Both the position numbers and the translations under genes were made by a program. The notes beneath the pieces were generated by a model. It saw nothing but the letters and a program-made list of their open reading frames with translations. It was not told where the DNA came from and made no database searches. Positions 21,394-33,068 of a stretch of DNA of 64,000 nucleotides are shown piece by piece; position 1 is the first letter of the stretch; every line of letters starts with the position of its first letter. This DNA is from Aphrocallistes beatrix (taxonomy: Eukaryota > Porifera > Hexactinellida > Sceptrulophora > Aphrocallistidae). The stretch covers positions 682,001 through 746,000 of the forward strand of contig OY725497.1 in the NCBI GenBank assembly GCA_963281255.1. The letters are read 5' to 3'.

Positions 21394-22180
21394 TTACATG
21401 TATCAAGACATTGTGAGAACTAATTGTATTAACTGAATGAACAGAGTTGACATGAAGTAACTTCAATCCTATGGCTAAAGATTATCAGAATAATTCTGAA
21501 ATTTTTAAATTAATTCTTCTTTTAACTGCAAATATAATTTTAACAACAGTGAAAGCCAGTATTTGTCCAAATAAGATATTTCTTAATAATAAGCAAGTCA
21601 AAGTATATTTGGTGTGCACACTACTGAAATAAGATAGAATTTAGAACTCTCCATGCAAGGGAATTTGTCGGCGTTAATAGATTAAAAGCTTGGCCTATAA
21701 GTATTAAGCCTCGGTTTCTGTCAAACCTACACAATCGCGGATAGTTAAACCAATATTCGGGGGTTTACTCTTGTTAATAAATTAAATATTACTCAATATT
21801 GCTACACAATAAAGCACTTACGACTATATAGTATATCATAAAATAGACTTGTTTTATATGGCTTAGTTCAGGATATTTACCGAAAATATGTTAACATCTG
21901 AACTGCATATTCTGAATCTGTGCAATAACCAAGTATCATTTAAGAAAAAGGATTTTCTGAATATCGTCATGAGCTATAAAGGCGGGGGAAATCTATGACA
22001 CATCAAGTGATTCGAGGGGATATCTGAAAAAAAAGATCGCGGATGAAAAAAGATAAATCTCCTTCACTTTTAGTAATTAATAAACTATAAATAATTAATG
22101 TGAATCAATTTTATACAAATACATCCATCCATTTAAGTTTGAAATATAAATAACATATACAATACACATACACGTATATA
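21394..22180. other. Intergenic region, nothing recognised
   Basis: 787 bp of AT-rich sequence between the PLK4 3' end and the next plus-strand ORF. I looked for a missing PLK4 polo-box exon and saw none. Confidence 0.5.
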
Positions 22181-22585
22181 ATGGCTCGTGAGGTAGTTAA
22201 GAAATGCAAATCAAATGACAGCAGAAGAATGCCTGAAGAGAGATTCCTTAAACTAGAGACCTCAATTGGAGAAGAAAGAGGGGAAGATATGCCTTTCAAC
22301 AAGTTCGAAAAGGAAATTAAAGATTTAGTGAAACAAAATTTCATTACTTCTAAAGTAGGAGCTCATCTCTTTAATCTTCGTCTTTCGCAGACAAAAAATA
22401 GAGCAACAAAAAGAAACCAGAAGAAACAAAAAGCAGCAGATATAAAGGCAGAAAGGGAACTAATATTTTTAAAAATAAGACGTTTTCGATTGCTAGTTGA
22501 AAAAATCGTACTAGAGTATGAAATACAGGAGTATAGAAATGCAGCAGGACTCACTGTATCATATCATTCAGGATCATTGATATAA
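22181..22585 (+). CDS. Small basic protein with a CNC/bZIP-like segment
   Basis: This 134-residue Lys/Arg/Glu-rich ORF starts at an ATG and has no intron. MPFNKFEKEIKDLVKQ is followed after 18 residues by a basic stretch, TKNRATKRNQKKQK, then a heptad-like helix (ELIFLKIRRFRLLVEKIVLE). The order and spacing resemble the CNC-type bZIP module of NRF2/BACH/SKN-1 (a CNC helix, then GKNKVAAQNCRKRK, then a zipper). Lys-Asn and Lys positions are kept, but the Ala-Ala pair becomes Thr-Lys, Cys becomes Gln and the invariant Arg becomes Lys. It may be a divergent or non-DNA-binding bZIP, or simply a basic coiled-coil protein. Coding status rests on length and composition. Confidence 0.4.
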   Translation: MAREVVKKCKSNDSRRMPEERFLKLETSIGEERGEDMPFNKFEKEIKDLVKQNFITSKVGAHLFNLRLSQTKNRATKRNQKKQKAADIKAERELIFLKIRRFRLLVEKIVLEYEIQEYRNAAGLTVSYHSGSLI

Positions 22586-22855
22586 GTAAATACATAAATG
22601 TTTTATATATGTACTTAAAGCTGATCAAATTTATATTGTTACCCATGCATGTCTATCCAATTTTAATGTTATTTCAAGTACAAGTTATGTGATAATTTTT
22701 AAAAAAATCAAAAAGTATAGTTATCAACTTAAATTGAGTAGATACGCGTACCTCAGTAGATCTGTAATTTGCAAAATTGATTCTCATATAATAAAAAAAT
22801 CAGAGTGAAGAAATAAATTTGATTTGATGGAGTTTGTATCAGTAAACACAAATAT

Positions 22856-25800
22856 TTATACAGCACTATGAGGGTCTCCTCCTGTTAAAAAGCGCAGGCG
22901 AGCCTGTAACGGAGGTCTCAATGATGAAACAGTCTTATCAATATCCTCTTTGTTAATATTGCCAAGGTATACGTACTTTATATGATAGAGCACATCGCAT
23001 ATAGTGTCCGCGTAAACGAGGTTTTCTGTGCGAGCATCAACTTGTTTCACAAAGTTGTAGATAATCGAAACGAGGCTAGGAAAGAGACGACGTTTCTCGA
23101 TGAAGAGACGTACACTGAGTGGGTAGATTAGCTGGAGAATGAAAATAAGGTGGTTTTCAGTCTCGACGAAAGGATTTACTTTATTATTCAGCCAATTCTG
23201 AATGGAGTAGAGAAGGCCTACATTGGCGTGAGTCCAAAAAGCGTGCATTAGTGCAATAACACAACCTACACACAATGTATACTTAAAATAATACTTAGAA
23301 ACGAATAGAGAATAGTATTGAACTCACCAATGTATCCGTTGGGACCTGTGAAAAGAGAAAATGTGGACAAGCTAATCACAGGGATGTTGAGGTGATTAAT
23401 GTTATTTGCTGCTAGCCCCTGTCTAGCTACAATCTCCTCCAAGTTCTTCAGGCAGTGGAGAACCTCTGTGTAGAGAACCTCGTGGTAAGAGGTGGGAAGC
23501 ATTACCAGGAGAAGACCGAAAGCGTTGATCAATTTGCTGACCTCTTCTTCATTTTCAGAACCCCGGGCGGTCTGCTGTGAGGTCTCCAAAATCACGTGTA
23601 ACAGGTTCTGGCAGACCTCAGCTGGTGAGATAGGGAGGGTGAGTATCTCAACAGAGATGCAGGTGAGAAATTTCGCAGCTGGGCTCTGAAATTCTGAGAA
23701 TCTCCAATCAGTCCAATCACTCTTGAGAGGCTCCGCGACAGCAGTCTTAATGCTCTGCACCAGATTGAACCAATAGTCCGGCTGTAGAAATATTTGAGGG
23801 GCGTCTTTTGGCAAGTTGCTGTCAACTGAATCTTCAGTAAAGGTGGAGAGATAGCTAATGAAGTCTGCGGTGAAGTACCAAGAAAAGGGGTGCCTGTTCT
23901 CCTGAGACCGCGTGATAGTGGACACGAGTTTAGCACGCAGAGAGGGTCTATTCACAAGGTTCAACTCGTAGTAATGCAGCGTGGTGTAGAGGAACATGAA
24001 CGGCTTGTGATGGAACTTGTAGAGAGGGCCAACCTTGTGTATGAGACTGTCTAAGGATTTAGCTGCATCAGGGGGCACTTCTATTAGCCGGTGTACCACG
24101 ATGTCGAACACTGGGAGGAAGCGAGTGAACACGTTCCCACAGAAGGGGGGTTGCGGTTTAGCCAACTCTTCACCTAAAGTATTTAAAAACTTAACTCACA
24201 TATCCCAAATAGTCCTTGACTATTGATATAAATTCTTACCAGACGGAGTTCTTAATCCTTCGAAATTGAAGTACTCAGGCTTATTTGCGTGGTAGTAGAG
24301 GTGATCATTGAACTGCTCAGGCTTGGACCAGTACGTAGGAGAGTTATCCGAGTTGAGGAACAGATTCAGACTGTATCTGAAGTTAGAAGGTACCAGTAGC
24401 AACAACTGCATCAGTCGATAACAAGTGTGGAGCTGTTCTCCTTCATAATTCTTCATCACCATCACCAGGATGATCTTCTCGAGAGGGAATAAATTGTGCG
24501 TCCATATGAGTTTGTCTAACAGCTCTATGTATTGATTTATATTCTGTTTTTCTTGGGAAAGTTTGAAAACAATGTAATCGATGAAGCTTCGCATATGTCT
24601 CGTTAAGCCTCGTTGTCCAAGAGTAATGAATGCCTAACAGCGCAAATAATATAAAAAGTTTGTGTAAAAATTCGCTAATGCTATGCTACAAACTTTAAGA
24701 AAAGAATTCGTCAGCTTCTTCTTCTCCAGGATGAAGCACCACGTGAGGCAGAGGAGGGTAGGGTGGGACTCAGGCTGCACGTAGTAAGACACAATGTCCG
24801 TTTCTGATGTGCTGTTATTCAGTAACTTCAGTCGGTCATCTGTCACCTGTATGGGAATACGTAGATACCAGTCTAAATATGTTTTTTGTACACTAAAGTG
24901 TAGACGCACATACCTGTGAATTTAGAAGTTGCATATCTTCATGTCCTATCACTTTATGCGTTTTGAATGGTTCATAAAACTCTTGAATTGGCGGAGGGAA
25001 GCACCTTAGCGTGTGGCTAGGCCAGGAGTGGGGGCAAAGCTTCATTAAAGTATCGAGATATTCCTCCGAGAGGCCAGGGTCAATCCCTCGTGTGTGGAGG
25101 GTCTGAGCTAACATAAGAATGAAAACTTTATTTAACTCCTCGAATTCTGGTTCGGTTGGATGGGATGGCTGCTTGTTGTTGAGGTAGTGAGTGAAATCAG
25201 GTCCAGCTAACCCCATTATCAACTTGAGTGCAGTGTTCTCCAATAGCAAATACAGATAATTTCGAATCTGAAAGAGGAGGTAAGAAAATATAGATTCAAA
25301 CTTGAGTTATGTATTTGAAATTGTATTATATGTGACGATACGTATAATAAAGCAGGATTTAGCACACTGGTAGAGTGGAAATAGGTTTCAATAAATAAAA
25401 GTCGAATTTAGCCCAATATATTTAATCAAGAGGATGACAACCAGGGTTGCCGTGGGAATGGGAATATGTGGGTATTCCCACATGTGGGTTTCTGTGGGTT
25501 TTCCTGTGGGTTTCCGTGTATATTCCCACAGAAATTTTGTGGGAATGGGTATTGAAATTCTATTCCCACGGCAACCCTGATAACAACTGTATATCCAAAG
25601 CAGAAAGAGGTTTTTGAAACATGGAAACAAATTTTTAATAATTTTAAAGTTCATGGGCATCATGGCCTGCTACTATATACATGGCTAGATATGTGAGGGG
25701 TATTCGCATAAAGATTTCCAGGCATTTGTTTACATTTTGATATATTGTTGATACGCACAACTTATCACTGTGATTTAAACCTTCTAGCACTTCTAGAAAC

Positions 25801-28800
25801 TGCGAAAATAGATAGGATCTTTTTGAGCATCATTCTTCAGTATTTTAACCACAATAACACATTCAAAACATGATACCCATTTTTAGTCATCATGTTTTAT
25901 CAAATACTGAAGAACGATGCTCAAAAAGATCCTAGACATTTTCCGCAGTTTCTAGCAGTACTAGAAAAGTTGAATCACAATGATAGTAATTTGTGTATCA
26001 ACAATATATCAAAAATTCAACAATGGCCTGGATTTTTTATGCCAATACTTTCCTTATCTTGCTGGGAATATAGTCAGCCATGAACAGATTATACCTTGTG
26101 CTTTTGGGGGGAGTTTGAGAAATTATTTTGCAAAAATCGGGGAGGATAAAATTCGCGTAGCGTTTAATACTCGGATAATCTTAATGACGCTTTGTTCTAT
26201 TTTAAAACTTGTAACGCTTACTGGATCAAAACCAATGGCTTTAATGCTTTTAAGTTTGCATCATGAATATCATATCAACACTTCTATGAAAAGAAGAATT
26301 CAGTATGCGTCTTGAGAAAAGACAAAACAGTAATTATGCGACAATTTAGTCTATTGCATAACAATAAACCGCAACAATGTTCAAAGGGTATATAATTGAT
26401 GAGTATGTGTGAAGTATGAATAAAATGACAGATTACCTCAGCCAAGAAGAGATACAAGAATTCAAGAAAGCTTTTTCTCTTTTCGACAAGGATGGGGACG
26501 GTTCAATTACAGCCTTTGAACTGAGGACAGTGATGGAATCATTGGACATGACACCGAAAGATGAAGATTTGGAGAGAATGATTCGAGAAGTTGACCTGGA
26601 TGGGAATGGAGATATCGACTTTGAAGAGTTCATAACAATGCTGTCTCAGATGAAAAAGAAATCGGGAATAGAAGAACAAATCCGAGAAGCGTTTAAAATG
26701 TTTGACCCAGACGATGACGGACTGATCGGCAGGCAACAGCTGCAACACGTCTTGGAAAACCTAGGAAACGGAGTGAGGACAGAAGAGATCTCACAAATCA
26801 TAGATTACGTGGACACTGATGGAGACGGAGTTATACATTATGAATTTATTATTAGTCAGTATCTGAATAGCTTGTCTCCTGTCGAATTATAAATTTAGTA
26901 TTACGCGTTACATAATAAACTATATAATATATTATATAATTAATGTATATCACCTCGGAGCAATTCTTTGTGTACTGGGTAATCATAGCTAAGAGCTGCT
27001 GTTTGAAAAAGTTAGTAACGTGAACTGGAAGTCGGTTGTTCACCATTTCTAGCCAGCAGGTGTTGATCACATAGAGGCGTTTCTTCATCACGTCAAGAGG
27101 GGTTTTAGTCATGACTTTGTAGCCAGCGATTTCTAGATCTGCATTGTGGAACAAGCTGAAGAATGTGTGGATTATCAGGCCTTGTCCCGGGAGCTCTGTA
27201 GAAGAAATGGAACACATACAATTCTAAATAGAATGCTTTAGTATTCAACAGGGTAGAAAAATCCACGAATAATTTCCATTCTTTCTAAAGGCTCACCAAT
27301 CGGTCTCTGATCGGGTTTGTGCAAGTCATGAACAATCGCGACCATATCTTTCACGATAGTATCAACCTTGCAGTTCAAATTGAGGCAGCTCAACAGAGGA
27401 ATGTCTGGAGGTGGCTGAGTTCCACGCCCATTGAGGCACTCCCTCAACTGATCCTGTGCCTGCTTGAGTCCTGTGTCGATCAGATCTGGGGATTGGATGT
27501 GAGGAGGGTGAGCATTACTCATCACGATCAGCTCCTGGCAGGTAAGGCCGGCCGGCTGTAGCTGCGAGCTCAAGACTTTCAGGTGTTCAATCTGCAGTTT
27601 CAGAACTCGGGGCATTGGACGGGGGAACTTGTAAGGCGTAACGTTTCCAGGATTAATTTTGTTCTAACAACAAACCATTACTCACACAACTCTGTACCAC
27701 ACCTTATAAGGAAAATAATATTTATTATACACCCATTTACCAACTGGGAGTGATCGAGCATCCGGAGGTAGAGGTGAATCCAGAAGTAGCTGGGAGAGAA
27801 CTTGTACACATAGAGCGGGTCTGCTATATCCGGGACTGTGAGGGTCTCTTGGTCCGAATAGAGGTAGTCGAAGATAGCCAGCATTATGTCTCCAGATTGT
27901 AGAGGGTCCGCAAAAGAGCGAAATACGAATGACATAGACTAAATGAATAAAGTTGTTCTAATTGGATGACAAGGTGACAATGACATGTCGCTATATGCAG
28001 TATCTTACATAGTATATATCGAATCCAGTCAACTCGTACCAAGTCAACAGAAAATTCTTTTCGCTGTGTTCCTACGGATATCTCATCAAAAATGCTATAA
28101 AAACCGTATATTTCAGTTTGGTAGTTGGTACGAGTTGACTGGTTCCCTACATATCTGCACATTGTATTAATATTAATAGAATATTTTGAAAAGAATAGAA
28201 TGCAATCAATACCTTTTCAGTGGATGGGATCTTAAAACTGAACCATATAATAATCCAAATAATTGAATAGTAACCTGAACAAAGAAGTGCATGAGTGCAT
28301 CCCTCCCATCCATCAGCCCCTCCCTCACTATCACCTTGTAGAGAAGGTAGTAGAACGAGTTGATGGGGGTCGACTGGCGGTAGCTACTGATAATCTTGAG
28401 CCAGTAGTTGAGACAGAGGCCTGAGATCTGTTGGTAGCTCCACAGGCGGCGCTCTGGATTATCGAGCAGACCATTCTTACAGTTTTTTAGCAGCTGTACC
28501 ATAACCTCGACACACAGCACTATGCTTGATTGGATGTGGAGTGCTTGGTGCTCTGAGTTTTGCTGTGTGAATTAACAATGAATTAATATGATTTAATATT
28601 TACAAATAACTAATAAGCACATGAGCTGAAACTGGGAAAGCCTCAATTTGTATGTTGTAATTTATCTAAATATTAGTAATCTGTTTTTAAAATATTTTTT
28701 CATTACATATGGTAAATATAATTATTTGGGGAGTTCTCATTTGGTAAAACGTGGCTGTGTTTCAATGCAGAAATTGAGCCATGAGTTATATTTTAAATTA

Positions 28801-30424
28801 TATGGAAGAGTCCGTTTCAATCCGAAACGACGAAAGAACTGAACTTCACCTGTCGCATCATCCGCGGGAGTCCGTATATCTGAGGCAGAAGAGTCTCGGA
28901 GCTGATGAGCTGAGATGCGATGTGCACCAACAGGTCTAGCCTCTTCTTGGTCGCCTCAGGCGGGAAAGGAAGGATCTGTCGAACCTTGCGAGAAATATCC
29001 TTAGGAACCTTTGGACAGAGAGTGAACTCTTCATCCAATTGCCAAGTAATCCCGCTTATGAAGGATATGCCCACAGCTGGCAGCAGCTTGTGACTGATGG
29101 GCATCGTCATCAGGCGCGCAACTCCAGAGAAACTGTCTCTAAACTTAGTCAAGAGGTCTGCTATCACCCAGTGTGGCTTCTGATTGCTGTACTTCCCGGA
29201 CTTGTAAGGATACCTGAATGACATCAATGGCATCACTACTTCACATTGAGAAATAAAAGTCAAGGAGACTACCTCAATTCGATTTCATCCAGTGCTAGAT
29301 AGGCGGGTAAAAGCGCAGATTTTCTATCCAACATATATCCGAGTAGCTCCCTCACACTGTGAAGCAGCTGTAAGTCTCTAGGAGACAGGGAGATCCGGGG
29401 GGGACTTTCAGTTCCCCCGCCTCTGTCCAGGTTAGCAGTCGCCATGGGAGAATCAATCATGGTGGGACACTTATCTAAGAATATCAGCAGTTGCGTGATC
29501 ACCTCTCTGCATGCGTGGTAGTCGAGAGTTGGGAGGAGTCTAATTAGGCGGGAAAATGTGTTTAATTCTCACATCGACAGAATGCTTGAAAAGTCATAAT
29601 TCAAAAATAATAATCTCTAACTTACTTATTTACAAACTTCAATCCTTCTTGGATGAAGAGAGGGAGTTGTAAGCTAAATATTTGTAGAACTGATTGGCAG
29701 ACCATGGAGAAGTTGAGAATGCCATGCTTCGTAATCATAGTGATCAGGAGACCGAAGAGATAATTGACCTGTGAGGGGGGACAAATGAAGTGGACTATTT
29801 ACTTTAACATTTAATAACTATAAACTCACCCGTTGCTGTCCTCTCTGCTTAGTGATGAAACTCAGGTACTCCTGAAGGAGGATTGGTCCTGACTGAGCAC
29901 TTGCATTCACTTTGGTCTGGAAGAATTCAATCAGATTTCGCTCAAACCCTTCCAAGGGTGGAGGAGGGTTCGGGTAAATGATTGTAGCGCCTAAACCAGC
30001 AGCAATTAAAGAGGAATCTGAATCCACCGAAAATCTGTTCGCAAGGATTTCCTGAGAAAGAGAAAGTTATATTCACAGCTTAAGTCCCATTCTCAATGGG
30101 CTAGTAGCTTACCCCAAGCTGTTCTATATCCGGCTTATACTTGAGGCGCAAGTCTTCAATCACTTCAACAGGTACCTGAGGCATGATCATAGGCTCTTCT
30201 TGCATACCACCGCTATACATGGCGTTGCTAGGCATAACATCCATAGGCGTGCCCCCAATAGACCCCATGGTACCTATAGGGGTGTGGATAGGGGCCATTG
30301 CAGGCACCTGCACCCCTGGAAGGATCATATGAGGCGAAGGGATGCTAGGAGGGGCTAAAGAGAGGCTGGAAGGGTACATGCTAGGGTGTACATGCATAGG
30401 GTGAGTGGGGGTGTAGTTTGCCAT
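22856..30424 (-). CDS. MED23: Mediator complex subunit 23 (14 exons)
   Basis: Exons are 30424-30113, 30051-29830, 29768-29626, 29539-29273, 29213-28850, 28562-28275, 27938-27741, 27663-27297, 27195-26954, 25267-24914, 24846-24694, 24633-24240, 24173-23328 and 23265-22856. All junctions are GT-AG and phases agree, giving 1519 residues. MED23 is a Mediator tail subunit linking activators such as ELK1 to RNA polymerase II. Matching blocks in order include [106 protein letters not shown] and the C-terminal [12 protein letters not shown]. Human MED23 is 1368 aa. The extra length is a Pro/Met/His-rich N-terminal extension ([11 protein letters not shown] onward) that may be disordered. Introns are about 50-320 bp except intron 9 (1.69 kb), which holds a nested gene and repeats. 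Confidence 0.93.
25442..25579. mobile_element. Non-autonomous hAT-like MITE (138 bp) in MED23 intron 9
   Basis: 18-bp terminal inverted repeats, CAGGGTTGCCGTGGGAAT at 25442-25459 and its complement at 25562-25579. The flanks ATGACAAC (25434-25441) and ATAACAAC (25580-25587) match at 7 of 8 bases, which fits an 8-bp hAT target duplication. The interior is made of GTGGGAAT/GTGGGTTT repeats. A related element lies at 46211-46320. Confidence 0.8.
25762..25984. repeat. Long imperfect inverted repeat in MED23 intron 9
   Basis: The left arm (about 25762-25846) contains TTCTAGAAACTGCGAAAATA and AGGATCTTTTTGAGCATC. The right arm (25902-25984) is its near complement (GATGCTCAAAAAGATCCTAG and CCGCAGTTTCTAG). 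Shorter AAAACATGAT/ATCATGTTTT arms lie at the apex. It is probably a foldback element or a recently inverted duplication. Confidence 0.7.
26416..26892 (+). CDS. Calmodulin-like EF-hand protein nested in MED23 intron 9
   Basis: This 158-residue intronless ORF lies on the strand opposite its host gene. Four EF hands are recognisable. EF1 ([12 protein letters not shown]) and EF2 ([12 protein letters not shown]) have all ligands. EF3 ([12 protein letters not shown]) has Gln at position 12, and EF4 ([12 protein letters not shown]) has Phe at position 12, so both lack the bidentate Glu. The N lobe is close to calmodulin ([16 protein letters not shown]), and the C lobe is divergent, so calcium binding is probably confined to the N lobe. 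The start could be ATG 26416 or, nine bases on, ATG 26425 ([13 protein letters not shown]). An AATAAA lies 22 bp after the stop. The lack of introns fits a retrogene, although most genes here lack introns. Confidence 0.9.
   Translation: MNKMTDYLSQEEIQEFKKAFSLFDKDGDGSITAFELRTVMESLDMTPKDEDLERMIREVDLDGNGDIDFEEFITMLSQMKKKSGIEEQIREAFKMFDPDDDGLIGRQQLQHVLENLGNGVRTEEISQIIDYVDTDGDGVIHYEFIISQYLNSLSPVEL
26914..26919 (+). promoter_or_regulatory. Polyadenylation signal AATAAA
   Basis: A hexamer 22 bp after the calmodulin-like stop codon and 35 bp before the MED23 exon 9 donor on the other strand. It supports a separate, short transcription unit inside the intron. Confidence 0.6.
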
Positions 30425-30744
30425 TTAGCTAATATAAAGTAAGAAAGTAATTAAGACGCTATTAGGGCATGTTTTAAGAAACCTATTCAATATATATGGT
30501 GCAACAAGACACAATATTTGATTTTGTTATTCTGTACAAAACTGCACAATAATTATATCGATTGTATTACACCATACCAACAGTTCGTGTACTGTAGAGA
30601 ATAGTTAAATTATAATGGAAATGCATATTTTGTAAAATCTATACACTCTTACAAAACGATAATCACGTTCGATCTGGGATTAGTTAGAGCTACGTATATG
30701 TGCTAATTATGACTTCATTATCACAATAAATCTAAGAGTGTTTA
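30425..30744. other. Intergenic region (320 bp)
   Basis: Short spacer between the PDCD2L stop and the MED23 start, both on the minus strand. No repeat or extra ORF seen. Confidence 0.5.
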
Positions 30745-31791
30745 CTATTTCTTCGCTTGACTCTCAAGCAGACTATGCACATCGGGGTCAGGCTGTACGA
30801 AGGCGAACTCTGCTCTAAGGGAAGAACCCTTACTCTCCCAACAGTTAGCAGTGCACGTGAATACGAACACACTACCGAACTCAACTGCTGGGCTCTTCTG
30901 CCCTTCAATCCTTAACGATTCAACCAAGGTTGGTAACAGCTGGAATTCAAATGTTCGCTTTCCTCCACACACCTCACAGTTTGGCACTAAGCCCAAATCC
31001 TGTGCGAATTTATCACACGTCCACAGGGGAGCTCCCCCTCGCTGGTAGCGAATTACTTGTGATGGGAACAGATTAATTTCGGTGTAGAATTTTTCAGATG
31101 TTTTATCACTGAATACAACAGTTTCTTCTAAATCATCAATTGCATTTGCATTTGTTTCGCTTTGGTCATTCATCATATACTCGTTATACAGCAACATTTC
31201 ATGCGTGTTATCCGCTGGCATTGGTGATAAACAGCTCGCTTCAAAGTATTCGAGCATATAACTACTTAGACCTTTCTCTAACTGAAGACAATTCCCTTTA
31301 CGAGGCTCAAGAGAAAGCCCTTCGAGTTCAGTGGGTAGAAAGTTAGCAGCATCTGCTCCTTCCATTGGGCATGAACTAAGATCCCCCAGCTCCGCATTGT
31401 CGGGTTCATCGTCCCAATCTGATACCTCAAACATAGGTTTGCATTCCATTTTGGTAGAATCCGTAGTTAAGAAAGTCTCGTCATTCGCTAAAGATCTGAA
31501 AACCTTCCAACTATCAGACTGATTCCAACAAGAACTGTTCCTACACGCGAACACATGAATAATCCGATCATATGAAGAGCTGTGTAGCGGCCAGTACAGT
31601 TGGACAATGAGAATTAGTTGTAAATCACAAATGTTGCAGAGGGGTGACTGAGTGAACTGACTGCCAGGCAGAGAGATAAGCTCTCTCCCCCCAATGAAGG
31701 ATTGAGTCAATACGCCTCGGGCGTTCAGACAAGATGTCGCAGGCACTTCAGCACCAAGGTAACCGATCCAGAGACATTCGTCGGGATTCAT
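30745..31791 (-). CDS. PDCD2L: PDCD2-like protein
   Basis: This 348-residue intronless protein is close in length to human PDCD2L (358 aa). The N-terminal PDCD2 half has WIGYLG...GGRELISLPGSQFTQ, a CNICDLQLILIVQLYWPL zinc motif and an FACRNSSCWNQSDSWKVFR cysteine pair. After an acidic linker, the PDCD2_C domain has FPSQVIRYQRGGAPLW, CEVCGGKRTFEFQLLP and VFTCTANCW, ending EFAFVQPDPDVHSL. Family members act as dedicated chaperones for 40S ribosomal protein uS5 and shuttle between nucleus and cytoplasm. The 109-bp gap to METTL15 suggests co-regulation or very compact spacing. Confidence 0.94.
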   Translation of the reverse strand: MNPDECLWIGYLGAEVPATSCLNARGVLTQSFIGGRELISLPGSQFTQSPLCNICDLQLILIVQLYWPLHSSSYDRIIHVFACRNSSCWNQSDSWKVFRSLANDETFLTTDSTKMECKPMFEVSDWDDEPDNAELGDLSSCPMEGADAANFLPTELEGLSLEPRKGNCLQLEKGLSSYMLEYFEASCLSPMPADNTHEMLLYNEYMMNDQSETNANAIDDLEETVVFSDKTSEKFYTEINLFPSQVIRYQRGGAPLWTCDKFAQDLGLVPNCEVCGGKRTFEFQLLPTLVESLRIEGQKSPAVEFGSVFVFTCTANCWESKGSSLRAEFAFVQPDPDVHSLLESQAKK

Positions 31792-31900
31792 TGAACTACC
31801 TTAAATAACGAAGAATGAAATTAAATTTAGAAATTTAGAACAAATTCAAAAGTGATGAGAAGAATTATCTCCAAAGCTTTAAAACTAATAATAACAGAGC

Positions 31901-32899
31901 TTAAATCTTTTCGGAAATTCTGAGTTTGGCGGACCTAGCTCTCCGATTAACCTTGATCTCTTGTTTCGAAGGTCTGATAGGAGATTGGGATACTTTTAAA
32001 AACCTCGGGTTAATTTGACTAGCATTAGTACCAGACGTGTGACCATTGCCAGTCAACCTCGCTATTCCATACTTGTGTGCGACTTGTAGCGGACTCTTTT
32101 TACGCAGTTCGCTATCTTTATAGCCTGTAATGAATTTCTTTACAATTACATCCTCTAATGAATGGTAGGATATCACAGCCATTCTCCCGCCTGAAACTAG
32201 AAGTGACTCGGCTTGCTTTAATCCGTTTTCTAACTCCTCCAATTCGCGATTGACTGCGATTCTAAGAGCTTGGAATGTTCGGGTAGCAGGATGTATTCTC
32301 CCGCTGCCCATGAATCCATCACGAGGCACTGCCTGCTCAATTGCCTCTGCTAGTCTCTTCGTCCGAGTAATCGGTTCCTTCTCTCTAGCAGCGCATATTG
32401 CATCCACTATCTTAACGGCTGCTCTCTCTTCTCCAAACTCTTGCAACCAGCTAACAAGGATGTGTGGAGGAGTTTGGTTGACAAGATGCTCAGCTGTCGG
32501 AGTGTCTGGATCGGACTGATCCATTCGCATATCTAGCGGACCATCCCTCATGAACGAGAAACCGCGTTCATTATCGTCTACTTGCAGAGAACACAGTCCT
32601 AAGTCAAACAGCACACCATCTACCTGAGAAACTCCGATAGACTTTACCAACTTAGCAACGTTAGAGAATTTCCCGTGTACTGGAATTATTCGGTCACCAT
32701 AATTGGAAATTAATTCTTTAGCAAACTTGTGCGCAGTCTTGTCTCTGTCTAATCCTATGATCTTACTGGCTCCTGCTTTGAGTAAGGAGTGGGTATGGCC
32801 CCCACAACCAAAAGTCATGTCCAAGATGGTCTTTCCATTCGGAATTAACCCCATTATTACTTCTCTGCATAGAACAGGTAAATGAGGTGCCGTGTTCAT
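31901..32899 (-). CDS. METTL15: 12S rRNA N4-cytidine methyltransferase (RsmH/MraW family)
   Basis: This 332-residue intronless SAM-dependent methyltransferase aligns from end to end with bacterial RsmH: HLPVLCREVI at the start, DMTFGCGGHTHSLL (SAM motif I), GLDRD, VDGVLFDLGLCSLQVDDNER, GPLDMRMD, RIHPATRTFQALRIAVNREL, VISYHSLEDVIVKKF and the basic C-terminal RRARSAKLR. In animals METTL15 methylates mitochondrial 12S rRNA C839. No mitochondrial presequence is encoded: the ATG lies at the domain edge, and an upstream in-frame stop blocks simple extension, so a short upstream exon may be missing from this model. Confidence 0.95.
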   Translation of the reverse strand: MNTAPHLPVLCREVIMGLIPNGKTILDMTFGCGGHTHSLLKAGASKIIGLDRDKTAHKFAKELISNYGDRIIPVHGKFSNVAKLVKSIGVSQVDGVLFDLGLCSLQVDDNERGFSFMRDGPLDMRMDQSDPDTPTAEHLVNQTPPHILVSWLQEFGEERAAVKIVDAICAAREKEPITRTKRLAEAIEQAVPRDGFMGSGRIHPATRTFQALRIAVNRELEELENGLKQAESLLVSGGRMAVISYHSLEDVIVKKFITGYKDSELRKKSPLQVAHKYGIARLTGNGHTSGTNASQINPRFLKVSQSPIRPSKQEIKVNRRARSAKLRISEKI

Positions 32900-33068
32900 T
32901 CTTATTTCAATTTGGAGTAGGATCTTAATTACTAGGAAACGGAGATGATTTGCTGTGCATTCTTAAGGTAATCTTAATAATAAGATCTTTCATTACAAAA
33001 TTTAATTTGATTTAATTTCAAATAACATAAAAATAACCAATCAAAAGAATTCCAGTATTTACTAGGGT

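Noticed and set aside
25892..26315. Two overlapping plus-strand frames in MED23 intron 9
   Set aside because: They overlap the foldback repeat and share no recognisable domain; composition looks non-coding.
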